A DNA stretch of 64,000 nucleotides. Origin: Burkholderia latens. Lineage in GTDB: Bacteria; Pseudomonadota; Gammaproteobacteria; Burkholderiales; Burkholderiaceae. The stretch is from NCBI RefSeq assembly GCF_001718795.1, contig NZ_CP013435.1, positions 1,550,001 through 1,614,000 of the forward strand, given 5' to 3'. This document shows positions 26,045-37,752 of this stretch, in pieces. Positions within the stretch are counted from its first letter, which is position 1; every line of letters begins with the position of its first letter. Under the pieces are notes generated by a model that saw only the letters and a program-made list of their open reading frames with translations, did not search any database and had not been told where the DNA came from. The position numbers were made by a program, and so were the translations under genes.

Positions 26045-27262
26045 TTACATCATCTTGGCGGCGGTGTTCGACTTCGCCGCGGCCGGCGCCGGCGCGTTGC
26101 CGCCGGCGTTCTCTGCAATGATGCGCGCGATCTCGGCGTCGGCTTCATCACCGTACTTTGCGAACACGTTGGTCTCGTAGACCGTGTTCTGCGCGTTGGC
26201 AAGCTGGTCGCCGCGCTCGTCCTTGATGTCGACGTCGACCTGCATCGACAGGCCGATGCGCAGCGGGTGCTTCTCGAGGTCCTTCGGATCGATCTCGATA
26301 CGCACCGGCAGGCGCTGCACGACCTTGATCCAGTTGCCCGTTGCGTTCTGCGCCGGCAGCAGCGAGAACGCCGAGCCCGTGCCGGCCGAGAAGCCGACGA
26401 CCTTGCCGTGATAGACGGCCGACGAGCCGTAGATGTCAGCCGTCAATTCGACCGGCTGGCCGATGCGCATGTGCTTGAGCTGGACTTCCTTGAAGTTCGC
26501 GTCGACCCACACCGCGTTCAGCGGCACGACCGACATCAGCGGGTTGCCCGGCGACACGCGCTGGCCGACCTGCACCGAGCGCTTCGCGACGTAGCCGGTG
26601 ACCGGCGCCGGCAGCACGTTGCGCGCATTCGCGAGGTAGGCGTCGCGAACCTTCGCCGCCGCGGCCATCACGTTCGGGTGCGATGCAATCGTCGTGTTCG
26701 CAGTCAATGCGCGGTTCGATGCGAGCTGTTGCTGGGCCGCGTCGACCGACGCTTGCGCGGCGCGCACCGCGTCGCGTGCATGGGAAATTTCTTCCTGCGA
26801 CACAGCGCCCGTCTGCGCGACGGCCAAACGGCGGCGCAGGTCGTCCTGCGCCTTCGACAGATCGGACTGGCGCAGCGCCACCTGGGCACGGTACTGGTCG
26901 TCGTTGACGAACAGGCCGCGCACCTGGCGCACCGTCTGTGCGAGATTCGCTTCGGCCTGCTGAAGCGCGACCTGTGAATCCGCCGGATCGAGCACGACGA
27001 GCGGATCGCCGGCCTTGACCGTTTGCGTGTCGTCCGCCTTCACGGCGATCACGGTACCCGTGACCTGCGGCGTGATCTGCACGACGTTGCCGTTCACGTA
27101 GGCATCGTCCGTTTCTTCATGGAAGCGGGCGACGAGGAAGTAGTACAGACCGTACGCGATGGCGGCGATCACGATAACCGCGATCAGCAGCGTCATCATC
27201 CGCTTGCGCTTTCCGTTGTTCTGCGGCTGTGCGCTGGCAGCGTTTTGTTGAGGGTCGCTCAT
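26045..27262 (-). CDS. emrA: EmrA-type membrane fusion protein (HlyD family)
   Basis: 405 aa. One N-terminal membrane anchor (about 22-46: MMTLLIAVIVIAAIAYGLYY) is followed by a biotinyl-lipoyl-like domain (DDAYVNGNVVQITPQVTGTV), a long alpha-helical hairpin (about 95-210) and a beta-barrel domain (PVTGYVAKRSVQVGQRVSPG). The C-terminal tail is Ala/Lys-rich. It is the periplasmic adaptor linking the emrB pump to the outer-membrane channel encoded just upstream. Gene spacing (52 bp from the OMF gene, 27 bp to emrB) supports one operon. Confidence 0.93.
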   Translation of the reverse strand: MSDPQQNAASAQPQNNGKRKRMMTLLIAVIVIAAIAYGLYYFLVARFHEETDDAYVNGNVVQITPQVTGTVIAVKADDTQTVKAGDPLVVLDPADSQVALQQAEANLAQTVRQVRGLFVNDDQYRAQVALRQSDLSKAQDDLRRRLAVAQTGAVSQEEISHARDAVRAAQASVDAAQQQLASNRALTANTTIASHPNVMAAAAKVRDAYLANARNVLPAPVTGYVAKRSVQVGQRVSPGNPLMSVVPLNAVWVDANFKEVQLKHMRIGQPVELTADIYGSSAVYHGKVVGFSAGTGSAFSLLPAQNATGNWIKVVQRLPVRIEIDPKDLEKHPLRIGLSMQVDVDIKDERGDQLANAQNTVYETNVFAKYGDEADAEIARIIAENAGGNAPAPAAAKSNTAAKMM

Positions 27263-27314
27263 GGCGATTTTCTCCGTCCGTTATTTCGAGTGTCTGCGTA
27301 GTGGTGGCGCCGAA

Positions 27315-28811
27315 TCAGTTGGCGGCCTGTTTGGTCTGCTTGTCGGCGTCGGGAGCGGCGAGCCGCGTGCCCGTCGCGTCGAACCCGCCGCCGAGCGCCT
27401 TGATCAGCGCGAGCTGCATGTCGCGCCGGCGCATCTTCAGGTTGGTCACGGTCTGCTCCGCCGCGAGGCGGTTGCTGTCCGCGGTCAGCACCTGCAACTG
27501 CGGCGACAGGCCGGCCTTGTAGCGAATCACGGCGAGATCGTACGCACGCGTCGACGCGTCGAGCGCACGCTGCGCGTCGTCCATCTGGCGATCGACCGCC
27601 CGGATCGATGCAACCTGCGTCGCGACGTCGTTCAGCGCATTGATCAGCGTCTGGTTGTAGTTCGCGACCGACAGATCGAAGTCCGCATAGCGGCCCTTGA
27701 GCTGCGCGCGCAGCGCGCCCGCGTCGAAGATCGGCAGGTGGATGGCCGGGCCGAACTGCGCCTGACGGCTCGCGAAGTTCAGGAATTTGCCCCAGCCGAA
27801 CGCATCGAAGCCGAAACCGGCCGCGAGGTTCACATCCGGGAAGAACTCGGCCTTCGCTTCCTTCACGTCGTGCAGCGCGGCCTCGACCTGCCAGCGCGCG
27901 GCAACGATGTCGGGGCGGCGCGACACGAGGTCGGCGGGAAGGTTGCCGGGCAGCGCGATTTCGCCGGTCGGATTCATCACCGGCGCGGCGATCTGCAGCC
28001 CGCGGTCGGGCCCCTTGCCAAGCAGCGCGGCGAGCTGATAGCGCACGGTCGTGATCTGACCGTCGAGGTCGGACAGCGATGCCTGCGTGGTGGCGATGTT
28101 GCCGCGCGCGGTCTGTCGTTCGACGTTGGTGTCGAGCCCGGCGGATACGCGGCCATCCGTGATCTTGCCGACCGTCTGCCGGTTGGTGATCTCGCGTTGC
28201 GCAATGTCGCGCAGCGCATAGAGTTGAGCGAGCGAGTTGTAGGTGCGGGCGACCGACGATGCGAGCGTAATGCGCGCCTGCTGCATGTCGGCTTCGGCGG
28301 CCTTTTCCTGCGATACCGCGGTATGCAGCCGCTCGCGGTTCTTGCCCCAGAGGTCGAGATCCCAGGACGCGCTCGCGAGCGCGTTGTTCTCGCTGTACCA
28401 CTGGCCGCCGTACGGCGGAGGGAACAGCGCGTTCGACGAATACAGCTCGCGCGTCCAGGAGTAGCTCGCTTCGGCCTTCGGCATCAGGTTCGAGCGCGAC
28501 GATTCGATGTACGACGACGCCTTCGCGATTCGCGCCTGCGCCTGCGCGATCGACGGATTGCCCTGAAGCGCCTCGTCGATCAGCTTCGGCAACTGCGGGT
28601 CGCCGAACTGGCTCGCCCAGTCGAGCGTCGGCCACTGGCCGCCTTGGGCGGGCAGGCTCTGAGCGGTTTCGAATTGCGACGGGGGAGCGATCTGCTTGTC
28701 GCTCTTGATGCCGATATAGTTGGCGCAGCCCGCCAGCGCCAGCGCGGCAACCGCGGCTGCGACGGCGGCGCGGCACGACCCGGCGCGCACGGACAACGGG
28801 GAGGATTTCAT
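27315..28811 (-). CDS. NodT/OprM-type outer-membrane efflux lipoprotein
   Basis: About 498 aa. The signal peptide ends in the lipobox LALAG|C, so it is a lipoprotein. Two OEP (outer-membrane efflux) domains give the TolC-like beta-barrel plus helical barrel. Family motifs include DPQLPKLIDEALQGNPSIAQAQARI, ASWDLDLWGKNRERL, RRPDIVAARWQVEAA and YKAGLSPQLQVLTADSNRLA. I chose ATG 28811 (MKSSPLSVRAG) because it starts a compact signal peptide; an in-frame ATG at 28847 lies upstream. It completes the tripartite pump with emrA and emrB. Confidence 0.92.
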   Translation of the reverse strand: MKSSPLSVRAGSCRAAVAAAVAALALAGCANYIGIKSDKQIAPPSQFETAQSLPAQGGQWPTLDWASQFGDPQLPKLIDEALQGNPSIAQAQARIAKASSYIESSRSNLMPKAEASYSWTRELYSSNALFPPPYGGQWYSENNALASASWDLDLWGKNRERLHTAVSQEKAAEADMQQARITLASSVARTYNSLAQLYALRDIAQREITNRQTVGKITDGRVSAGLDTNVERQTARGNIATTQASLSDLDGQITTVRYQLAALLGKGPDRGLQIAAPVMNPTGEIALPGNLPADLVSRRPDIVAARWQVEAALHDVKEAKAEFFPDVNLAAGFGFDAFGWGKFLNFASRQAQFGPAIHLPIFDAGALRAQLKGRYADFDLSVANYNQTLINALNDVATQVASIRAVDRQMDDAQRALDASTRAYDLAVIRYKAGLSPQLQVLTADSNRLAAEQTVTNLKMRRRDMQLALIKALGGGFDATGTRLAAPDADKQTKQAAN

Positions 28812-28879
28812 CGCGCTGTTCCCTGACTCGGAATGAATGATGGACACTGCAAGGATTTCCTTACATTAATCTGTCAAAA

Positions 28880-28902
28880 GTAATTGTTATGGCAACTATT
28901 AC
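28880..28902 (-). promoter_or_regulatory. Predicted MarR operator before the efflux genes
   Basis: Near-perfect inverted repeat GTAATTGTT (28880-28888) / AACTATTAC (28894-28902) with a 5-bp centre, 8 of 9 positions paired. It overlaps the marR stop codon and a minus-strand -35-like TTGCCA (28893-28888), so it could control an internal promoter for the OMF-emrA-emrB genes. Confidence 0.55.
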
Positions 28903-29390
28903 GTGACGCTACCGCCGGCGTTCTCGCAATAGTTGCTGAGAATGCGGCGCAGCATGCTCTTCAGAAAGCCGACTTCTTCCGGCGTAAAGCCGTCCAGCAA
29001 CTCATCCAGCACGCTGCGGAATACCGGCGGCAGCCGTTCGGCAAGCGCGCGGCCTTCGTCGGTCAGTTCGAGCCGAACGACCCGCCGGTCCTCGATGCTG
29101 CGCACGCGGGACAGCAAGCCGCGCTTTTCGACGCGATCCAGCAACCGCGTGACCGCGCTTGCGTCGATTCCGTACTCCCGCGCAAGTTCGGCCGCCGTCG
29201 AGCACCTGCCGACCGCAATCATGAACAGCATGCTTGCCTGCGTGCCGGTGATGCCGAGTTCTTCCTGCGTGCGCTGGGTGACGAGGTTCGTCATCACCGA
29301 CTTCACGCGCGACATCAGATAACCGACGCTGTCGTTCATCTGATACGCGGACAACGGCGAAACGGGCGATTGAGAAGAAGAGTCCGACAT
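28899..29390 (-). CDS. MarR-family repressor of the efflux operon
   Basis: 163 aa from the ATG at 29390 (MSDSSSQSP); an upstream in-frame ATG at 29453 would start before the promoter. A winged-helix MarR dimer: helices around VGYLMSRVKSVMTNLVTQRT, DNA-binding core ELAREYGIDASAVTRLLDRVEKRGLL, and wing RSIEDRRVVRLELTDEG. It is the first gene of the marR-OMF-emrA-emrB operon. MarR proteins usually repress such operons and release DNA on binding a phenolic ligand. AATAGTTG half-sites occur both in its own promoter region and before the OMF gene, which suggests autoregulation. Confidence 0.92.
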   Translation of the reverse strand: MSDSSSQSPVSPLSAYQMNDSVGYLMSRVKSVMTNLVTQRTQEELGITGTQASMLFMIAVGRCSTAAELAREYGIDASAVTRLLDRVEKRGLLSRVRSIEDRRVVRLELTDEGRALAERLPPVFRSVLDELLDGFTPEEVGFLKSMLRRILSNYCENAGGSVT

Positions 29391-29405
29391 AAAACCCTGA
29401 AGCTG

Positions 29406-29453
29406 CAATAGTTGACTAGGCAGCATTGTAGGCGCTATTGCTTGCCGCGGCAA
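29406..29453 (-). promoter_or_regulatory. marR promoter with overlapping half-sites
   Basis: On the minus strand: -35 TTGCCG (29453-29448), 17-bp spacer, -10 TACAAT (29430-29425). CAATAGTTG (29406-29414, plus strand) lies just downstream of the start and CTATTG (29435-29440) lies in the spacer. These share the AATAGTTG half-site of the operator at 28880-28902. Confidence 0.6.
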
Positions 29454-29629
29454 ATGTTAATCGAACGGCTGGAGCCGCGCTCGGCGTCCGAAAATTACCT
29501 CGCGGACGTCAGGGTTTTCGCGCTCTCACGGCCGTGCACGGGCCCGATTGGTCCCGCCAACCCAAGGGCGGGGCGCCCCGGCGTGTTGCGTTGCAACGAG
29601 GCGGCGGGGCTTTCGACATTCTCACGTGC

Positions 29630-29635
29630 TATAAT
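29630..29635 (+). promoter_or_regulatory. -10 element of typA
   Basis: A consensus TATAAT 88 bp before the typA ATG. No strong -35 is visible at 16-18 bp, so the promoter call rests mainly on the -10. Confidence 0.45.
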
Positions 29636-29722
29636 TTGCGGTTTCCAAGCTGCAACGCGCGCGCACGTGTCCCGGTGACTGACGAGCGTGCGCGTTTGCG
29701 CGTTCAACGATTTCAGGTTTCT

Positions 29723-31549
<1,827 letters not shown>

Positions 31550-31579
31550 GCATCGACCGTTCCCGTGCAGCACGGCAAA

Positions 31580-31603
31580 GGCCGCCTTCGGGCGGCCTTT
31601 TTT
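31580..31603 (+). terminator. Intrinsic terminator of typA
   Basis: GGCCGCC (31580-31586), loop TTCG, GGCGGCC (31591-31597), six T. Confidence 0.93.
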
Positions 31604-31865
31604 GCATTCGCGCGACGTGCGGCCGGAACGGTTGCAAAACACTGTTTCCGCCGCTGCCCGCAATCCGGCAAAACCCCGCCGCGCGGGCTTTCACGCGCAT
31701 TTCGCCGTGAGCTTCGGTATCGGTTCTGTGATATGCTGCGCGCACGCAAGTTTTAGGTCCTTCCAAGCAAGACTTGATTCGCAATCCGCTAAACGGTCAG
31801 GCCGTGTCGCGGAAGGTTGAGTAACCCGCTATTTCTCGAGAAGCTCGAAGAAAGGTGAGCGTAAA
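31604..31865 (+). promoter_or_regulatory. Upstream region of sucA
   Basis: 262 bp without a gene. An extended -10 candidate TGATATGCT lies at 31729-31737 without a good -35; the sucA leader would then be about 120 nt. A regulator site cannot be named by eye. Confidence 0.35.
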
Positions 31866-34730
31866 ATGTCAGATGTAATGAAGCAGTTTCAGCTGAACTC
31901 CTATCTGTTCGGCGGCAATGCTTCGTACGTTGAAGAACTGTACGATGCATACCTCAACAATCCGGCATCGGTGCCGGAGAACTGGCGAGAGTATTTCGAC
32001 GCGCTGCAGAACGTACCTGCAACGGACGGCTCGAACGCCAATGACGTCGCTCACTTCCCGATCGTCGAATCGTTTGCCGAGCGTGCGAAGGCCAATGCCT
32101 TCATTCCGCGCGAAAGCACCAGCAATCTGGCGACCGCGCGCAAGCAGGTTCACGTCCAGTCCCTCATCAGCGCCTATCGCTTCCTCGGCTCGCAATGGGC
32201 CAATCTGGATCCGCTGAAGCGTCGCGAACGTCCCGCCATCCCCGAACTCGAACCTGCTTTCTACGACTTCTCCGAAGGCGACCTCGACCAGACCTACAGC
32301 GCGAGCAACCTGTATTTCGGTTTCGACCAGGCTTCGCTGCGCGACATCGTCAAGGGCTTGCGCGATACGTACTGCGGCACGATCGGCGCCGAGTTCATGT
32401 ACATCAGCGACCCCGAGCAGAAGCGCTGGTGGCAGGAGCGCCTGGAATCGATCCGCGCGACGCCGTCGTTCTCGGCCGACAAGAAGAAGCACATCCTGAA
32501 TCGCCTGACGGCGGCGGAAGGCCTCGAGCGCTATCTGCACACCAAGTACGTCGGCCAGAAGCGCTTCTCGCTCGAAGGCGGCGAAAGCTTCATCGCGGCG
32601 ATGGACGAAGTCGTCCAGCACGCGGGCAAGCGCGGCGTGCAGGAAATCATCATCGGCATGGCGCACCGCGGCCGCCTGAACGTGCTCGTCAACACGCTGG
32701 GCAAGATGCCGGCTGACCTGTTCGCCGAATTCGAAGGCAAGCACGTCGACGACCTGCCGGCAGGCGACGTGAAGTACCACAAGGGTTTCTCGTCCGACGT
32801 GTCCACGGAAGGCGGCCCGGTCCACCTGTCGCTGGCGTTCAACCCGTCGCACCTCGAAATCGTGAACCCGGTCGTCGAAGGTTCCGCGAAGGCGCGGATG
32901 GACCGTCGCGGCGACGAAGACGGCCTGCAAGTGCTGCCGGTGCAGATCCACGGCGACGCGGCCTTCGCGGGCCAGGGCGTCGTGATGGAAACGCTGAACC
33001 TTGCGCAGACGCGCGGTTACGGCACGCACGGCACGCTGCACATCGTCATCAACAACCAGATCGGCTTCACGACGTCGGACCCGCGCGATGCGCGCTCGAC
33101 GCTGTACTGTACCGACGTCGTCAAGATGATCGAAGCGCCGGTGCTGCACGTGAACGGCGACGATCCGGAAGCCGTCGTGCTCGCGATCCAAATCGCGATC
33201 GACTACCGGATGCAGTTCCACAAGGATGTCGTGATCGACATCGTCTGCTTCCGCAAGCTGGGTCACAACGAGCAGGACACGCCGGCCGTCACGCAGCCGC
33301 TGATGTACAAGAAGATCGCGCAGCACCCGGGCACCCGTGCGCTGTATGCCGAGAAGCTGGTGCAGCAGGGCGTGATCACCGCGGAAGACGCCGACAACTA
33401 CGTGAAGGCTTACCGCAAGGCGATGGACGACGGCCACCACACCGTGGATCCGGTCCTGTCGAACTACAAGAGCAAGTACGCGGTCGACTGGGTTCCATTC
33501 CTGAACCGCAAGTGGACGGACGCAGCCGACACGGCCGTGCCGCTCGCCGAACTGAAGCGCCTCGGCGAACGCATCACGACGGTCCCGGAAAACTTCAAGG
33601 TCCACCCGCTCGTGGAGCGCGTGATCAACGACCGCCGCAACATGGCGCGCGGCGACCAGCCGCTCGACTGGGGCATGGCCGAGCACCTCGCATTCGCGTC
33701 GCTCGTCGCATCGGGCTACTCGGTGCGCCTGACGGGCCAGGACTCGGGCCGCGGCACGTTCACGCACCGTCACGCCGTGCTGCACGACCAGAACCGCGAG
33801 CGCTGGAACGACGGCACGTACGTGCCGCTGCAGAACATTGCCGACGGTCAGGCGAAGTTCACGGTGATCGACTCGGTGCTGTCGGAAGAAGCGGTGCTGG
33901 GCTTCGAATACGGTTACTCGACCGCCGAGCCGAACACGCTCGTGCTGTGGGAAGCGCAGTTCGGCGACTTCGTGAACGGCGCACAAGTCGTGATCGACCA
34001 GTTCATCTCGTCGGGCGAAGTGAAGTGGGGCCGCGTGTCGGGTCTCACGATGCTGCTGCCGCACGGCTATGAAGGCCAGGGTCCGGAACACTCGTCGACG
34101 CGTATCGAGCGTTTCCTGCAGCTGTGCGCCGATCACAACATGCAGGTCGTCCAGCCGACGACGCCGGCGCAGATTTTCCACCTGCTGCGTCGCCAGATGA
34201 TCCGCCTGTTCCGCAAGCCGCTGATCGTCGCGACGCCGAAGTCGCTGCTGCGTCACAAGGAAGCGGTGTCGGACCTGTCGGAACTCGCGAAGGGTTCGTT
34301 CCAGCCGGTGCTGGGCGAGACCGACGGCGGCATCGACGCGAAGAAGGTCAAGCGCGTGCTGGTGTGCTCGGGCCGCGTGTACTACGACCTCGTCGCGCAC
34401 CGCCGCGAAGCGAAGGCGAACGACGTCGCGATCATCCGTATCGAGCAGCTGTATCCGTTCGCGCACAAGCAGTTCGAAGCCGAAATGAAGAAGTACGAGA
34501 ACGCGACTGAAGTGGTCTGGGTGCAGGACGAGCCGCAGAACCAGGGTCCCTGGTTCTACGTCGAGCACCACCTGAAGGAAGGCATGAAGGAAGGGCAGAA
34601 GCTGGCGTACAGCGGCCGTCCGGCTTCGGCCTCGCCGGCGGTTGGCTACTACGCGAAGCACTACGAGCAGCAGAAGGCCCTCATCGAAGGTGCGTTCGGC
34701 CGCCTGAAGAGCGCATCGATCGCGAAATAA
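31866..34730 (+). CDS. sucA: 2-oxoglutarate dehydrogenase E1 component
   Basis: 954 aa. The TPP-dependent E1 of the 2-oxoglutarate dehydrogenase complex decarboxylates 2-oxoglutarate and succinylates the lipoyl group of SucB (TCA cycle). An N-terminal helical segment (about 1-40, [19 protein letters not shown]) is typical of OGDH E1. The TPP domain carries [13 protein letters not shown] and [12 protein letters not shown]. The pyrimidine and C-terminal domains carry [23 protein letters not shown] and [20 protein letters not shown] precedes the ATG. First gene of sucA-sucB-lpd. Confidence 0.97.
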   Translation: MSDVMKQFQLNSYLFGGNASYVEELYDAYLNNPASVPENWREYFDALQNVPATDGSNANDVAHFPIVESFAERAKANAFIPRESTSNLATARKQVHVQSLISAYRFLGSQWANLDPLKRRERPAIPELEPAFYDFSEGDLDQTYSASNLYFGFDQASLRDIVKGLRDTYCGTIGAEFMYISDPEQKRWWQERLESIRATPSFSADKKKHILNRLTAAEGLERYLHTKYVGQKRFSLEGGESFIAAMDEVVQHAGKRGVQEIIIGMAHRGRLNVLVNTLGKMPADLFAEFEGKHVDDLPAGDVKYHKGFSSDVSTEGGPVHLSLAFNPSHLEIVNPVVEGSAKARMDRRGDEDGLQVLPVQIHGDAAFAGQGVVMETLNLAQTRGYGTHGTLHIVINNQIGFTTSDPRDARSTLYCTDVVKMIEAPVLHVNGDDPEAVVLAIQIAIDYRMQFHKDVVIDIVCFRKLGHNEQDTPAVTQPLMYKKIAQHPGTRALYAEKLVQQGVITAEDADNYVKAYRKAMDDGHHTVDPVLSNYKSKYAVDWVPFLNRKWTDAADTAVPLAELKRLGERITTVPENFKVHPLVERVINDRRNMARGDQPLDWGMAEHLAFASLVASGYSVRLTGQDSGRGTFTHRHAVLHDQNRERWNDGTYVPLQNIADGQAKFTVIDSVLSEEAVLGFEYGYSTAEPNTLVLWEAQFGDFVNGAQVVIDQFISSGEVKWGRVSGLTMLLPHGYEGQGPEHSSTRIERFLQLCADHNMQVVQPTTPAQIFHLLRRQMIRLFRKPLIVATPKSLLRHKEAVSDLSELAKGSFQPVLGETDGGIDAKKVKRVLVCSGRVYYDLVAHRREAKANDVAIIRIEQLYPFAHKQFEAEMKKYENATEVVWVQDEPQNQGPWFYVEHHLKEGMKEGQKLAYSGRPASASPAVGYYAKHYEQQKALIEGAFGRLKSASIAK

Positions 34731-34745
34731 CCGACGGCAAGCGAA

Positions 34746-34775
34746 ACGGGAAGGCGCACAGCGCTTTCCCGTCTC
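34746..34775 (+). other. Intercistronic hairpin sucA-sucB
   Basis: ACGGGAAGGCGC (34746-34757) pairs with GCGCTTTCCCGT (34761-34772) with one G-U, then CTCTTTT. It could be a partial terminator or an mRNA-stability hairpin. Confidence 0.55.
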
Positions 34776-34866
34776 TTTTGGCCTGCCGCGCGCGTGGCGC
34801 GCCGCATCGGCCGAAGGAGTCGCACGAACCTCGTCACACCCCAGATTAAGCATCCAGGAAAATCAC

Positions 34867-36141
34867 ATGGCTATCGTAGAAGTCAAAGTCCCCCAGCTTT
34901 CGGAGTCGGTTTCGGAAGCGACCATGCTGCAGTGGAAGAAGAAGCCGGGCGAAGCAGTCGCGCAGGACGAAATCCTGATCGAACTCGAGACCGACAAGGT
35001 CGTGCTCGAAGTGCCGGCGCCGGCCGCGGGCGTGCTCGCGCAAGTGCTGCAGAACGACGGTGACACGGTCGTGGCCGACCAGATCATCGCGACGATCGAC
35101 ACCGAAGCGAAGGCGGGTGCCGCCGAAGCAGCGGCAGGCGCCGCGGAAGTGAAGCCGGCGGCAGCGCCCGCTGCGGCCGCACCGGCAGTGCAGCCGGCAG
35201 CCGCAACCGCATCGAGCTCGGCAGCCGCATCGCCGGCCGCAGCGAAGCTGCTGGCCGAGAAGGGCCTGTCGGCAGGCGACGTTGCTGGTTCGGGCCGCGA
35301 CGGCCGCGTCACGAAGGGCGACGCGCTGGCCGCGGGCGCACCGAAGGCCGCGCCGGCCGCCGCACCTGCAAAGACTGCCGCTGCGAAGCCGTCGCTGCCG
35401 GAAGTGAAGGTGCCGGCATCGGCCACCACGTGGCTGAACGATCGTCCGGAACAACGCGTGCCGATGTCGCGTCTGCGTGCGCGTATCGCGGAGCGTCTGC
35501 TCGAGTCGCAGCAAACCAACGCGATCCTGACGACGTTCAACGAAGTCAACATGCAGCCGGTCATGGACCTGCGCGCGAAGTACAAGGACAAGTTCGAGAA
35601 GGAACATGGCGTGAAGCTCGGCTTCATGTCGTTCTTCGTGAAGGCGGCCGTGCACGCGCTGAAGAAGTTCCCGCTGGTGAACGCGTCGATCGACGGTAAC
35701 GACATCGTCTACCACGGCTACTTCGACATCGGTATCGCGGTCGGTTCGCCGCGCGGCCTCGTCGTGCCGATCCTGCGCAATGCGGATCAGCTGAGCCTCG
35801 CCGAAATCGAGAAGAAGATCGCCGAATTCGGCCAGAAGGCGAAGGACGGCAAGCTGTCGATCGAGGAAATGACGGGCGGTACGTTCTCGATCTCGAACGG
35901 CGGCGTGTTCGGCTCGATGCTGTCGACCCCGATCATCAACCCGCCGCAGTCGGCCATCCTCGGCGTGCACGCGACGAAGGAGCGCCCGGTCGTCGAAAAC
36001 GGCCAGATCGTGATCCGTCCGATCAACTACCTGGCACTGTCGTACGACCACCGGATCATCGACGGCCGCGAAGCGGTGCTGTCGCTCGTCGCGATGAAGG
36101 ACGCGCTGGAAGATCCGGCACGCCTGCTGCTCGACCTGTAA
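34867..36141 (+). CDS. sucB: Dihydrolipoyl succinyltransferase E2 (SucB/OdhB)
   Basis: 424 aa. E2 core of 2-oxoglutarate dehydrogenase; transfers succinyl from the lipoyl arm to CoA. One lipoyl domain (1-75, lipoylated Lys in [12 protein letters not shown]), an Ala/Pro-rich swinging linker, an E3/E1-binding domain (about 118-152, [20 protein letters not shown]), a second linker, and the catalytic domain (about 195-424) with the active-site motif [12 protein letters not shown]. One lipoyl domain and overall size fit SucB and not the multi-lipoyl AceF. Between sucA and lpd. Confidence 0.96.
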   Translation: MAIVEVKVPQLSESVSEATMLQWKKKPGEAVAQDEILIELETDKVVLEVPAPAAGVLAQVLQNDGDTVVADQIIATIDTEAKAGAAEAAAGAAEVKPAAAPAAAAPAVQPAAATASSSAAASPAAAKLLAEKGLSAGDVAGSGRDGRVTKGDALAAGAPKAAPAAAPAKTAAAKPSLPEVKVPASATTWLNDRPEQRVPMSRLRARIAERLLESQQTNAILTTFNEVNMQPVMDLRAKYKDKFEKEHGVKLGFMSFFVKAAVHALKKFPLVNASIDGNDIVYHGYFDIGIAVGSPRGLVVPILRNADQLSLAEIEKKIAEFGQKAKDGKLSIEEMTGGTFSISNGGVFGSMLSTPIINPPQSAILGVHATKERPVVENGQIVIRPINYLALSYDHRIIDGREAVLSLVAMKDALEDPARLLLDL

Positions 36142-36168
36142 GCCGAGTCTCACCGCATTGACCCTGTC

Positions 36169-36196
36169 GCACGTTCGCGCGCTCGCGCGAACGTGC
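36169..36196 (+). other. Intercistronic hairpin sucB-lpd
   Basis: A perfect inverted repeat, GCACGTTCGCGCG (36169-36181) with CGCGCGAACGTGC (36184-36196), no T-run. Probably an mRNA stability or processing element between sucB and lpd. Confidence 0.55.
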
Positions 36197-36221
36197 GGAC
36201 GCACAAGTAGAAAGGATTGTC

Positions 36222-37652
36222 ATGTCCAAGGAATTTGACGTCGTCGTGATCGGGGCAGGCCCCGGCGGCTATATCGCCGCGATTCGCGCCGCGCAGCTCG
36301 GCAAGACCGTTGCCTGTATCGAGAAGTGGAAGAACCCGGCCGGCGCGCTCAAGCTCGGCGGCACCTGCCTGAACGTCGGCTGCATTCCGTCGAAGGCGCT
36401 GCTCGCGTCGTCGGAAGAGTTCGAGAACGCGTCGCATCACCTGGCCGACCACGGCATCACGGTCGACGGCGTGAAGATCGACGTCGCGAAGATGCTCGGC
36501 CGCAAGGACGCAATCGTCGAGAAGATGACGAGCGGGATCGAGTTCCTGTTCAAGAAGAACAAGATCACGTGGCTGAAGGGCCATGGCAAGTTCACCGGCA
36601 AGACCGACGCCGGCGTGCAGATCGAAGTGAGCGGCGAGGGCGAAAGCGAAGTCGTCACCGCGAAGAACGTGATCATCGCGACGGGTTCGAAGGCGCGCCA
36701 CCTGCCGAACATTCCGGTCGACAACAAGATCGTGTCGGATAACGAAGGCGCGCTGACGTTCGACTCGGTGCCGAAGAAGCTCGCCGTGATCGGCGCAGGC
36801 GTGATCGGCCTCGAGCTCGGCTCGGTGTGGCGTCGTCTCGGCGCGGAAGTGACGGTGCTCGAAGCGCTGCCGGCTTTCCTCGGCGCAGCCGACGAAGCGC
36901 TCGCGAAGGAAGCGGCGAAGCTGTTCAAGAAGCAGGGCCTCGACATCCATCTCGGCGTGAAGATCGGCGACGTGAAGACGACCGCGAACGGCGTGTCGAT
37001 CGCGTACACGGACAAGGACGGCAACGCGCAGACGCTCGACGCCGACCGTCTGATCGTGTCGGTTGGCCGCGTGCCGAACACCGACAATCTCGGCCTCGAG
37101 GCGATCGGCCTGAAGGCGAACGAGCGCGGCTTCATCGACGTGGACGACCACTGCCGTACGGCCGTGCCGAACGTCTACGCGATCGGCGACGTGGTGCGCG
37201 GCCCGATGCTCGCGCACAAGGCGGAAGACGAAGGCGTGCTGGTCGCGGAAGTGATCGACGGCCAGAAGCCGCACATCGACTACAACTGCATTCCGTGGGT
37301 GATCTACACGTACCCGGAAATCGCATGGGTCGGCAAGACGGAACAGCAGCTGAAGGCGGAAGGCCGCGAAATCAAGACGGGCAAGTTCCCGTTCTCGATC
37401 AACGGCCGTGCACTCGGCATGAACGCGCCGGACGGTTTCGTGAAGATGATCGCGGATGCGAAGACCGACGAACTGCTCGGCGTGCACGTGATCGCCGCGA
37501 ACGCGTCGGACCTGATCGCGGAAGCCGTTGTGGCGATGGAGTTCAAGGCGGCGTCGGAAGACATCGCCCGCATCTGCCATCCGCACCCGTCGATGTCGGA
37601 AGTGATGCGCGAAGCGGCGCTCGCGGTCGACAAGCGCTCGCTGAACAGCTGA
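36222..37652 (+). CDS. lpdA: Dihydrolipoamide dehydrogenase E3
   Basis: 476 aa. FAD flavoprotein that reoxidises the dihydrolipoyl arm with NAD+. FAD-binding GAGPGGYIAAIRAAQLG (about 9-25), redox-active disulfide GGTCLNVGCIPSKALL, NAD-binding GAGVIGLELGSVW, second FAD motif VYAIGDV, and the C-terminal His-Glu catalytic pair in CHPHPSMSEVMREAAL. It is the E3 of this 2-oxoglutarate complex by position, 80 bp after sucB; it may also serve other dehydrogenase complexes. A terminator follows. Confidence 0.96.
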   Translation: MSKEFDVVVIGAGPGGYIAAIRAAQLGKTVACIEKWKNPAGALKLGGTCLNVGCIPSKALLASSEEFENASHHLADHGITVDGVKIDVAKMLGRKDAIVEKMTSGIEFLFKKNKITWLKGHGKFTGKTDAGVQIEVSGEGESEVVTAKNVIIATGSKARHLPNIPVDNKIVSDNEGALTFDSVPKKLAVIGAGVIGLELGSVWRRLGAEVTVLEALPAFLGAADEALAKEAAKLFKKQGLDIHLGVKIGDVKTTANGVSIAYTDKDGNAQTLDADRLIVSVGRVPNTDNLGLEAIGLKANERGFIDVDDHCRTAVPNVYAIGDVVRGPMLAHKAEDEGVLVAEVIDGQKPHIDYNCIPWVIYTYPEIAWVGKTEQQLKAEGREIKTGKFPFSINGRALGMNAPDGFVKMIADAKTDELLGVHVIAANASDLIAEAVVAMEFKAASEDIARICHPHPSMSEVMREAALAVDKRSLNS

Positions 37653-37700
37653 GCGCGGTATAGCGCCGGCCGGCCTTTGGCCGGCGCAGCCGTCTCATGA

Positions 37701-37739
37701 CGAAGGCGGGCGGGGGGTTCCCGCTCGCCTTCGTTTTTT
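37701..37739 (+). terminator. Terminator of the sucA-sucB-lpd operon
   Basis: Long stem CGAAGGCGGGCGGG (37701-37714) / CCCGCTCGCCTTCG (37720-37733) with one G-U, followed by six T. Confidence 0.9.
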
Positions 37740-37752
37740 CCGGTTTGTCCCG

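Noticed and set aside
29438..29722. N-terminal extension of TypA
   Set aside because: The open frame crosses the marR and typA promoters and the GTPase domain begins right at the ATG at 29723.
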